Shown in pieces: positions 56,871 to 64,000 of a DNA stretch of 64,000 nucleotides (within the stretch, counting starts at the first letter, position 1; each line of letters opens with the position of its first letter). A program made the position numbers and the translations under genes. Below the pieces are notes generated by a model. It did not search any database and was not told where the DNA came from. It was given only the letters and a program-made list of their open reading frames with translations. The stretch is from Cordylochernes scorpioides. Taxonomy: Eukaryota > Arthropoda > Arachnida > Pseudoscorpiones > Chernetidae. The stretch is from assembly GCA_030710605.1 (NCBI GenBank), contig CP092874.1:43830965-43894964 (forward strand). The letters are read 5' to 3'.

Positions 56871-57300
56871 CGCGATAATATAGATTGCCATTTCTATTTA
56901 AAAATATATATGTGAATATTATAGCATAGAGAATAGATTCAAAGATTAAAAAAACAGAAGCATATGTGGGATGAATTTGTTAATTATTTTGAAAAGGATC
57001 TCTCGAGACAAACCCTCTAATATATATTATTCAGAAGAAAAAATAAAATATATATTTAATAAAACTGTTTCCAACTAGAGGGATTGGTAGCCAAAACGGG
57101 ATCAATTATCTGAATGAACGGTCCTCTTTATATCAACCCCTCCGATTTCGGGGAGGTTGATTAAGGGTCAGCGTCAGCGACCCTTTAAAAAACTTTGTAA
57201 TTAATTTCGGTTGATTTTCAGGTAGCCCCAAAAGTAGGGAAACTTATTTATTGGATGGCCCTCGTACTTAAATTTTGATTTTTATTGAAAGTCAATTTTT
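56871..57300. other. No gene supported
   Basis: AT-rich with short frames (MWDEFVNYFEKDLSRQTL near 56963) and a CCCCTCCGATTTCGGGGAGG hairpin near 57128-57147. No recognisable product. Confidence 0.4.
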
Positions 57301-57307
57301 TATTTTT

Positions 57308-57590
57308 TAATATTCACGTTATCTAACTTTATTTCGTAAAGTATATTTTCATCTATTATTGTGTCATATGCTATATTTACATCAATAATTTTACCTGATC
57401 GATAAAATTTATAAAAAAGATCATTGTCTGTTTTGAACAGCCGTAAAGGAATACTTCTTAGATTATCAAATTCGGGTTTTCTTTCGTAACCAAAATGAAT
57501 AATCTCAAAGAATTTATGTTCTTTTGTTATTCTTTTCTTTAAACCTCTCTTGTCATTTATATATCTAAAAGAAGAGTCAATTATATTTGA
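57308..57590 (-). pseudogene. Unknown Polinton ORF downstream of the fibre gene
   Basis: A minus-strand frame without Met: RYINDKRGLKKRITKEHKFF, EFDNLRSIPLRLFKTDND and GKIIDVNIAYDTI to a stop near 57308. It follows the fibre-like frame directly and may be its C-terminal part after a frameshift. No family recognised. Confidence 0.35.
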
Positions 57591-57634
57591 AAAATATTAT
57601 CATGTTATCCAAAAACTAATCCTTTAGTTCTTAT

Positions 57635-58690
57635 CTACAAATGTTCGTTTTTTTTTTTTAATTGTATATGATTAACTAGACCTTTTGTAGGGTTATATTC
57701 GTATGTTTCATTTAAAAATAATTCAAAAACAAAAGGAGGGTTATTAAGTGCTGTGATATTCATAATCTTACCATCAAAAGGAAATATATAGGTTGACCTA
57801 TTAAATTTTGGGTTACTCCTTAGAGCTATTCCTCCATCCACTGAGAAATCTGCACTCTTTTCAGAAAGATTTTTATCACCAAAACATATTATTTCACACA
57901 CTGTTGGTTTTACAAAATATCCTGTATCATTTTTCAGTAACATATTATTTGGATATGTTTTATCAATATCAGGTACATATAAACCCTTATCGGTTTTCTT
58001 TATTGCATTATTTTGTGGTTCTAAAGGAATTCCTTTTCTATCTACATATCCTTTAGTTGCTGCATTATTATCACATTTTGGATCTTTTACGCTTGTGATT
58101 CTTTTATTTTTCACATCTATCCAGTCGTTACCTGTACTTATGTATACTAATTTTTTCTCATTTTCTTTAGTAATTTCTTCAATTGTTTTATCAAATCATC
58201 TACATATTTTTTATTTACAGCATTTTTATCACTAACAGGTTCTCTCAAATTTCCTATTCTTTTATTCTTCGCGTCAAAAACAATATTTCCTGATAAAACA
58301 TTATCCTCATTTACTTTTAATTGATTCGATGTTCTAATTATCGTATTTTCATCTATAGAAGTCAATTGGTCTACATATTCTTTATTTACTGCTTCATTTG
58401 AAATTATTGGATTCTCTAAACCTACGATTCATTTTTTATGAACATTATATTTATCATTTTGCAATTCTAAACCTCTTTAAGAATATATATTCCATCATTT
58501 TTTTCTAATTATAGAGTTATTAACATCGTTTGATATTTTTGTATTTTCTTTAAAATAATTCATTGTAATTGCATCTTTATCTTCCTCAGGTTCTTTGACA
58601 TTGGTTAATCTTTTATCTTCAATATCATAATTACCCTCAAGTGTTATCTTATATCCAATCCAGGAGGTCCTCTTTTTCCTATTCCACTTC
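57635..58690 (-). pseudogene. Fibre-like protein with KYVD repeat modules
   Basis: In broken minus-strand frames the start (near 58690-58655) reads GIGKRGPPGL, a collagen-like piece. Four modules follow: DKRLTNVKEPEEDKDAITM (about 58620), ENPIISNEAVNKEYVDQL (about 58400), NKRIGNLREPVSDKNAVNKK (about 58265) and NKRITSVKDPKCDNNAATKG (about 58105). Each has the pattern KRI-N-EP-D-A-K-YVD, typical of phage-tail-like and Polinton fibre proteins that form trimers on the virion. The C-terminal part (PFVFELFLNETYEYNPTKGL) may be the head. Shifts lie near 58430, 58500 and 58130. The role as fibre is inferred from the modules. Confidence 0.65.
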
Positions 58691-58734
58691 TCTTTGTTCT
58701 AAATCCTCTAGTTATTTATTATATTATCAAAATT

Positions 58735-59330
58735 TGTTCTGAACATTATTTTTTTATATTTTGTCCTATAATCGATAAGAAAGAAATTTAAGGGTTTAAT
58801 AACAGCTTCTCTATATCGTCTTGAGAAGTCTTTTTTTGTTGTTGTTAATATCGCACCATGATCCCTATATCCTATCTAACTCTCCTAAATCAGATATTTT
58901 GTAGAAGAGGCAAAATAATCGAAATTTAATCTCATAATTCTTTCAACAGGATAGAAACTCTGTGTCAAATATATAATTGAATAATTTTTATTTCTGCCTC
59001 TTTTTTATACTTAGAATAATTATTTTACTATGATCCTTCTCTGCAATAAAATCACCAAACGTAATCAAATTTTGCTCTTCAGGATTCAGATCATCAACAT
59101 TTATGATATCATCATTACTATATGTAGCTATATTTTCATCAGTCTCTTCCTCAAATTCATCCGTATTTCTCTTAAATAATTATAATATATTTCCTCTAAA
59201 TCTTTTGCATGGATAAATAACTTATCAAAATATAAGTGATTCTCAATTAAAAAGACTAACATATTTGTTTTCCCACATCCTGAATGATCAGCAATTAATA
59301 ATCTAAAAGGCCATTAAGGGGCATATTTAT
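58735..59330 (-). pseudogene. Packaging ATPase (FtsK/HerA type)
   Basis: This protein would pump DNA into capsids. The Walker A region reads LLIADHSGCGKTNMLVFLIE near 59262-59300, followed by FDKLFIHAKDLEE. The Walker B-like LITFGDFIAEKDHSKII is near 59050; one of the usual two acidic residues is Gly. Next come YSIIYLTQSFYPVERIMRLN (about 58960) and a C-terminal KKDFSRRYREAVIKPLNF (about 58800). At least three shifts or stops (59270, 59150, 58990) split it. It overlaps the start of the fibre-like gene, and both read left. Confidence 0.8.
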
Positions 59331-59477
59331 TTCGATTATAACATTCGACGGTTTAAGGAATTTATATATATTTTTTTCCATTTATTATGAACATAAAAAA
59401 ATTTAAGAACATAAGTAATTTATTAATGAACATAAAAAAAAAATTTTATGAACATAAAGATTTTTCTGGACCTATAA

Positions 59478-59939
59478 ATGGAAAATAGATTAAAAGAAAA
59501 AGCAGTGTTGCTCAAAGCAATATTTGAAAAAGAAAAACATATAATACAGAAAATAAAAACAAAAGCATTAGATGAACAACATATACAAGAAAATCTGAGT
59601 AAATTTCAAATGTCTGTTACAACTAAAATGGAACAAATATTATCCCCAACACCTATTTTTTCTTTACCTCCTTTAGTAAAAGAAGAAGGAAGACAAACTA
59701 AGAAAATATGAAATAAAAGTTATTTAATTGTTAGGTATAAAAATAAATAGATAAAAATATCTTGAAAGATTATGGACTTCCAAATGTTGAAGATTTAGTA
59801 GAACAGAAAGAAGAATTACAAGAATTAGATAAATCGATAGGGACAACAATTCAATCATGAAGTGGAAAAAAGAGATCCCTTGATGAAGAAACAACACAAG
59901 AAGCATGTAAGGTTTCAAACACTCTAAAATATTACCATA
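59478..59939 (+). pseudogene. Coiled-coil protein of the Polinton
   Basis: MENRLKEKAVLLKAIFEKEK to PPLVKEEGRQTKKI (59478-59711). After a frame break, LKDYGLPNVEDLVEQKEELQ and SLDEETTQEACKVSNTLKYY run to 59939. It is charged and helical with heptads. It heads the rightward capsid gene group. The function is unknown; scaffold-like small proteins occupy this place in related elements. Confidence 0.55.
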
Positions 59940-60025
59940 AATAAGTAAAATTATTGATAGAACATAAATATATACAATAGATATAAAACAAATAAACACT
60001 TAGAATGAGTGAGTGTAATAAAATA

Positions 60026-60210
60026 TTATAATAAACCAAAAGAATTGATTGATAGACTTGAAATCTTAGACGGTGAGATAGAAGCAGGAAACAATTCAAA
60101 AGAACTAAAAATATGAAGCATTAGAAATTTTAGATATTTTGAAAAAGAAGAAACAAATTTCTGCAAAGATGCATAAAGAAGCATACAATAAGTACTTAAA
60201 ACTAAATTAA
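60026..60210 (+). pseudogene. Small conserved Polinton protein (DPNEL-type)
   Basis: YYNKPKELIDRLEILDGEIE, a shift near 60105, then YEALEILDILKKKKQISAKM to a stop at 60210. The pattern resembles the small PNELVDRL-type protein I associate with Polinton gene sets; that is recognition only. The frame overlaps the next gene start. Confidence 0.5.
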
Positions 60211-60882
60211 TGCTAATAACAGTGAGTTCAGATCAACCTAACGATTTTACAGTTTATTATAATCCTCCTCTAAAATCAGGATCGAAAATAGCTTTATTGG
60301 GTTTTACAGGATAGTATTCTTGGTATAATATAACCAAAGAAAATAATAAATTCAAATATAAAGAATCTGTAGTTTCTTCTGACTGGAAAGAATTTGAGAT
60401 TCCTGAAGGCATGTATTATTTTAATGATTTAAATGTGGAATTTAAAGATTTACCCTTAAAATTAGGAAATAATAAGACAAAATCTAGAGTAATTTTAAAC
60501 GTTGAAACAGAAATTAATTTAAATGTGGACGGAATTTTCATAAAATATTAGGATTTCCTAAATTTGAAGATCAACGCGTAAATATTTACAAACAAGGTGA
60601 GCATCACCCTCCATTAGCTCCAGATATAACAAACGGTATTAATAGAATTTTAATTCATATAGTTTGGTAAAAGGTAGTTATTTAGATAGCAATCAATCTC
60701 ATGTAATCTTTTCGTTTTCCCCCGAAGTAGATCCTGGTGAACAAATCAATATAACACCTTGGCACATTTCATATTTAGATATTAATGAGAATGATTTTAT
60801 AAGCGAAATTAGAATTTGAATAACGGATCAATTAGGCAGACCAATGAATTTTAATGGTGAATGGGCTACATTTGTTTTCTAA
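60208..60882 (+). pseudogene. Polinton capsid-type protein (minor capsid/penton candidate)
   Basis: MLITVSSDQPNDFTVYYNPP, then KIALLGFTG, a stop, YSWYNITKENNKFKYKES and DWKEFEIPEGMYYFNDLN. In other frames QSHVIFSFSPEVDPGEQIN and ITDQLGRPMNFNGEWATF run to the end near 60882. This Polinton protein lies just before the major capsid gene and is a candidate minor capsid (jelly-roll) protein. Stops near 60315 and 60555 and later shifts break it. The capsid role is inferred from position and family resemblance. Confidence 0.55.
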
Positions 60883-60891
60883 ATTATATAA

Positions 60892-61180
60892 ATGATAGTA
60901 AGAAAAAAGTATTATCGACTTTATGGTTCTGGAATTGGAACTATATTTAAGAATATTATTGGAAAACCGATCGTTGAAAAATATTGATAAAACTTACTCA
61001 GAAAACAATAAAGGAGCCAAAATGAAACACGAGAGAAGAGTTTTTATAAGGTTCGGTAGGGCCGGTTTTATATGATGGTATAGTATATGAGCCATAAAGA
61101 AATATGAGAGAAGAGGTTATTCACGGTAGAGGGAAAAAATATGATAGTAAACTTTCAAATATTTCATTTGGTAAAAGGTG
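60892..61180 (+). pseudogene. Small basic Polinton protein
   Basis: MIVRKKYYRLYGSGIGTIFK then NIIGKPIVEKY and a stop; the rest to about 61180 is in broken frames. The Tyr/Gly-rich basic start with GSGIGTIFK is typical of a small core-like protein next to the capsid gene in Polintons. Its role is unknown. Confidence 0.45.
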
Positions 61181-61189
61181 TTAAACTTA

Positions 61190-62545
61190 TATAAATGACG
61201 AAATAAATTGTTGCTCCTTATTGGAATTTAAACAGCCAGTTTATGAAGATAATTCTACAACTGATCATGAATATATGAAAAGATTACCGGGAAATTATAT
61301 ACAAAATAATACTGATGAACTCATAATTGATAAACATAACCTTTATTAACAAAGATAGAAGTAATTATTACAGATCTTCTGATGATTTAATTAAGATTAC
61401 TGCTAAAATAATAAAATCAGATGGAAGTGCTATCACTGAAAACGACGAGATTACTGTTAATAATAATATTATAAATATTTTTAAAATTTCAAAAGGTTTT
61501 TATAATTATTACGAAGAAGAAGATATTCGAAAAGCGGGGATAACTTCTCTAGTTAGGTTTTTAATTGATAAAAATCCTGATTATATAATGAATAATGCCT
61601 CAATATCTATGGCATATCTTGATACTGCTGATACGTTGGATAAAGAATAATTTACATATGAAGAATCAGGAATAGCTCCTAATATTAGTCGCAAAATAAA
61701 AAGAAATGTAAATTTTAATAAAGGATACACAGATAGGTGGATACAAACTAAAGTAGGAAAAGAATTGCATGCTTATATAAAATTATGTGATCTATTTAGT
61801 AATTTCCGAGATAATGATAAAGTTAGAATTGTTTTGAACATAAAATAGATTTAACTAGAAATGATGATAGTAATATACTAATTGGAAAAAACACAAATTA
61901 TAAGTTTATTGAATTGATTTAAAAAATTGAATGATATATTAAAAAATAACACCAAGTCTTAATATTAGATCTGATTTAGCACATAAATTGAAAGATGAAG
62001 TTAATTTGGTATATGAAACAATGAATGTAAATATATCTTACAATAAAATATTGAGAGAGGAGGAGAGAGATGTTAAAATTGCATCTACAGCTATCAGATG
62101 GTATTCGATGGTATTCGTAATATTTCAGAAAGCAGATCGCCAAAGAAATATTAAAATGAATAATATGGTTTTTGATAATATGAATGTTGCATCTCTTTAT
62201 TTAGAAACCAATAGTCAAAATTACCCTATATTTATTCTCAAATGTGATTTCAGACCAACTGTTATGAATTATATTGAAGCTTAAAAGAATTATGAAAATG
62301 GATGTGCAAGATATGGAAATGAAAACCATATTTTGGATAAAATAGCATTTGAGCGCATCTATCCGATATTTTGTTTTGATCTCAATTATTATGAAAAGTT
62401 TTTTGATAATTCAGAAAGAGATTTTATGTTACATTACGAATTAATAGACGATAATCCTCCAGCATTCAATATTATATCAATTATATGTTATGAAAAGACT
62501 GTTACATATAAGTTTTCTGATAATCTAGGAATTAAACCTATATGA
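61190..62545 (+). pseudogene. Major capsid protein (double jelly-roll), broken
   Basis: This protein would build the icosahedral shell. Pieces in order: LLEFKQPVYEDNSTTDHEYM (61215-61310), MINITFINKDRSNYYRSSDD to AYLDTADTLDKE (61327-61650), VGKELHAYIKLCDLFSNFRD (61755-61815), then 61988-62284 with EDERDVK-like linker, MNNMVFDNMNVASLYLETNS and YPIFILKCDFRPTV. Last is 62333-62545 with IAFERIYPIFCFDLNYYEKF and FNIISIICYEKTVTYKFSDN. The order and segments fit the hexon-like protein of arthropod Polinton/adintovirus elements. Four or more frame changes separate the pieces. It sits in the usual place before the pVI-like and protease genes. Confidence 0.75.
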
Positions 62546-62860
62546 ATGGGAAAATTAACAGAATCACAAATACAAAAGGTTCAGAGTTCTTTTAGAGATA
62601 TATGTGGATATGGATTGAAATTGGGAGGACATCTGGTTAAATTTACGTATCCTGAGCTAGTTTCTATTAGAAATGGAAGAGTAGGAGGCTTCTTACCTTT
62701 TTAGCTCCTTTTATTCCTGCAATTGCTGCTACACTTAAAGCTGCAACATTAGGCGCTGTAGGTGCAGCAGGTGCTTATGGAGCTAAAAAATTACTAGGCA
62801 AAGGTAAAAAAAAAGCTATGATTTATACCTTCCAGGTCTTAAATATTATGGATTTAGAAA
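62546..62860 (+). pseudogene. pVI-like minor capsid protein
   Basis: MGKLTESQIQKVQSSFRDIC then NGRVGGFLPF, a frame break, and an Ala/Gly-rich hydrophobic stretch (LAPFIPAIAATLKAATLGAV, GAAGAYGAKKLLGKGKKK). In a shifted frame YDLYLPGLKYYG follows. A KTESQI-type start, a membrane-active-looking Ala/Gly helix and a C-terminal LYLPG segment are features of adenovirus protein VI-like proteins in Polintons. It runs straight into the protease frame. Confidence 0.6.
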
Positions 62861-63165
62861 GATATATGAAACTGAAAAAGGATTTGAGGGGATATATTCT
62901 AAAAATAAAATGACGGGAAATATGAAATCCTTTGAAAATGGAATAGTAAATTTATATGATGATACTGGAACTCTTTGGGTTTGTTATTATAATTCACCTA
63001 ATTTTCCTTATGTTGAGTACTTTGATTCGTTTGGCATTTCACCTCCTGAATCAATAATTGAATATCTAAAAACCTCTAAAAAGAATAATTTATATAATAC
63101 TAGGCAGATACAAGATTTAGAATCGACAAAATGTGGTTATTATTGTATGAATTATATATAAGAAA
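62855..63165 (+). pseudogene. Adenain-type cysteine protease, active-site His lost
   Basis: A Ulp1/adenain-fold protease that would process capsid proteins. The main frame 62910-63161 has GIVNLYDDTGTLWVCYYNSP, VEYFDSFGISPPESIIEYL and IQDLESTKCGYYCMNYI. The acidic residue in YFDSFG, the Gln before ESTK and the Cys in CGYYC are present. The residue before the conserved Trp, normally the catalytic His, is Leu (codon CTT, about 62970). The N-terminus continues upstream in another frame. A stop at 63161 cuts the last part (SISPYDLIEY reads on after it). Confidence 0.82.
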
Positions 63166-63205
63166 GGAATAAGAGTATTAGTCCTTATGATTTGATTGAA
63201 TATAA

Positions 63206-63500
63206 ATGAGGAAAGGAAAAGGAGTTATTAATAAAACTATAAGCAAATTACCATTTGAAATACATTTAGGTGGTCACAATTTTATAGTTCAAGGAACAGA
63301 ATTACTTAGTGGAAAAACTAGATTGAATCCTGATTTAAGTTATAAATCATGGAGTAAACCCATTAATAGGGTGAATGAAAGAGCATACAAACTCGATATA
63401 TGTTATTTGAAAAATAAAGATACTAAAACAAGAAACGAGATTTGTGATAAACAAATTCTTAAAGACTTGGATAGAAAGAGGTATTGTTAAAGCGATTATA
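63206..63500 (+). pseudogene. Phospholipase A2-like capsid protein, catalytic His lost
   Basis: A frame of 94 residues: MRKGKGVINKTISKLPFEIH, GGHNFIVQGTELLSGKTR, then RLNPDLSYKSWSKPINR and NERAYKLDICYLKNKDTKTR. This is the parvovirus VP1-type phospholipase A2 layout found in some arthropod Polintons, where it would help the particle leave the endosome. The calcium-loop Gly/Pro pattern is altered (IVQGTEL). In the catalytic His-Asp pair, the His position is Leu (AYKLDICY); the Asp is kept. The frame stops at 63488, and the C-terminal tail (KAIIWSKKTFGLGTL) reads in another frame. Confidence 0.75.
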
Positions 63501-63524
63501 TGGAGTAAAAAGACGTTCGGTTTA

Positions 63525-63660
63525 GGCACTCTAGTATATTATGTTAAATGTAGAAAGAAAACAAAACTATAAATATTAAGTCAGGAAAAGATGAGAGGAA
63601 AAAATAGAATATCGGGTAAATGTTCGATTTGTAATACTAATAAATATAAATATGGAAGCC
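63525..63660 (+). pseudogene. Small zinc protein (DUF5679-like)
   Basis: VYYVKCRKKTKL, a stop, then MRGKNRISGKCSICNTNKYKYG. The second C-x2-C pair is intact; in the first pair one Cys is Tyr. The pattern fits the DUF5679-type ribbon often found fused to or next to capsid genes in Polintons. Confidence 0.55.
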
Positions 63661-63894
63661 TATCTTGAAAAACGAATTTTTGTCTATAGAAAGAGTTATA
63701 ATTATTTCAGCAATATCAATATTTATCTTTTAATTTCTAAATTAGTTTTATCTTCGAGTGGTTTAGCTGCTTGTGCATTTCTCCCGATAGCTGCTTTAAG
63801 TTTAAGTGCTTCAGTTGTAGATATGTTTGAAATACAATCGAAGTTAAACGAGAGAAAAGAAGAGAATATAAAATGGCTATGTATTGGAAAGTAA
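63652..63894 (+). CDS. Small hydrophobic protein, Polinton end gene
   Basis: An 80-residue frame, MEAYLEKRIFVYRKSYNYFS, with a hydrophobic centre (LISKLVLSSSGLAACAFLPI, AALSLSASVVDMF) and a charged tail (SKLNERKEENIKWLCIGK). One or two membrane helices are likely. It overlaps the preceding small zinc frame by a few bases. No family recognised; similar Ala/Ser-rich membrane proteins occur in adintovirus-like elements. Confidence 0.45.
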   Translation: MEAYLEKRIFVYRKSYNYFSNINIYLLISKLVLSSSGLAACAFLPIAALSLSASVVDMFEIQSKLNERKEENIKWLCIGK

Positions 63895-64000
63895 CGTCGC
63901 ACATCCCATGGCAACAACCCAGCTTCCCCCAGACATCACGTGACCTGGCGCCGGCCCGCACCTGTATAATATTACAGTTTTGCTTGTTGACTCCTGCTGG
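63895..64000. other. GC-rich edge, no gene seen
   Basis: Composition changes sharply from AT-rich to GC-rich (ATCACGTGACCTGGCGCCGG). It may be an element end or another insertion. It is too short to judge. Confidence 0.35.

Larger units (their letters stand above)
46212..63894. mobile_element. Polinton/Maverick (endogenous adintovirus-like) relic
   Basis: A very AT-rich 17.7-kb block with the core gene set of Polinton-type DNA elements: protein-primed family-B polymerase, FtsK/HerA-type packaging ATPase, capsid proteins, adenain-type protease and a phospholipase A2-like protein. All are broken by stops and shifts. Two transcription groups diverge from about 55.1-55.4 kb (polymerase left, Bro-N right); the ATPase and fibre genes point left, and the capsid-protease set points right. 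A gypsy-2 element (49014-53620) and a GC-rich LTR-like insert (56370-56870) are later arrivals. Neither an integrase nor terminal inverted repeats were found; the right end may lie beyond the window. Confidence 0.88.

Noticed and set aside
57122-57190. GC hairpin that could suggest a tRNA or structural RNA
   Set aside because: No cloverleaf, anticodon arm or T-arm consensus could be laid out.
1-64000. CRISPR arrays, bacterial operons or a prokaryotic defence island
   Set aside because: No spacer-repeat arrays, ribosome-binding sites or bacterial genes; all recognisable proteins are eukaryotic mobile-element or Polinton types.

Overview
This window is repeat-dense, AT-rich eukaryotic nuclear DNA, almost certainly from an arthropod and plausibly a spider or other arachnid. 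That inference rests on the mix of elements: BEL/Pao with a DUF5641-type integrase tail, I/R1-type LINEs with RNase H, a mariner family, Helitrons with TC...CTAG ends, a Penelope-like RT and an arthropod-type Polinton. I recognise no host gene, tRNA, rRNA or CRISPR array. Nearly every long reading frame belongs to a mobile element, and most are broken.

Layout. 1-2.3 kb: relics of a LINE ORF1 (gag-like). 3.1-7.1 kb: LINE-A on the minus strand. 7.1-8.6 kb: a Penelope-like RT with an inverted partial copy head-to-head. 8.78-12.85 kb: BEL/Pao element with two LTRs, a 5-bp target duplication and large internal deletions. 15.27-16.35 kb: a foldback element split by a 671-bp Helitron. 16.6-26.6 kb: two copies of an LTR-like repeat; between them lie a deleted mariner, a short Helitron and a full-length LINE-B (14-bp target duplication). 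26.6-27.3 kb: another foldback. 27.29-31.95 kb: Ty3/gypsy-1. 33-37 kb: two opposed copies of a second mariner family. 37-45.7 kb: four more LINE copies (C-F).

The most interesting part is about 46.2-63.9 kb, a decayed Polinton/Maverick (endogenous adintovirus-like element). On the minus strand it carries family-B DNA polymerase, a packaging ATPase and a fibre-like protein. On the plus strand it carries a Bro-N gene, a coiled-coil protein, a capsid-type protein, the double jelly-roll major capsid protein, a pVI-like protein, an adenain-type protease, a phospholipase A2-like protein, a small zinc protein and a hydrophobic protein. This is the expected kit for DNA replication, virion assembly and maturation, and entry. 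Frameshifts and stops run throughout, the catalytic His is lost in both the protease and the phospholipase, and a 4.6-kb gypsy-2 element is inserted in the polymerase gene with a 5-bp target duplication. No integrase was found.

Two 398-bp inverted copies ending in mariner-like termini (35028 and 46209) bracket an 11.2-kb block of LINEs and mariner between a small Polinton-like ORF and the polymerase. That block may be one composite insertion into the Polinton. The intergenic stretches are mostly AT-rich with simple repeats and no supported gene.
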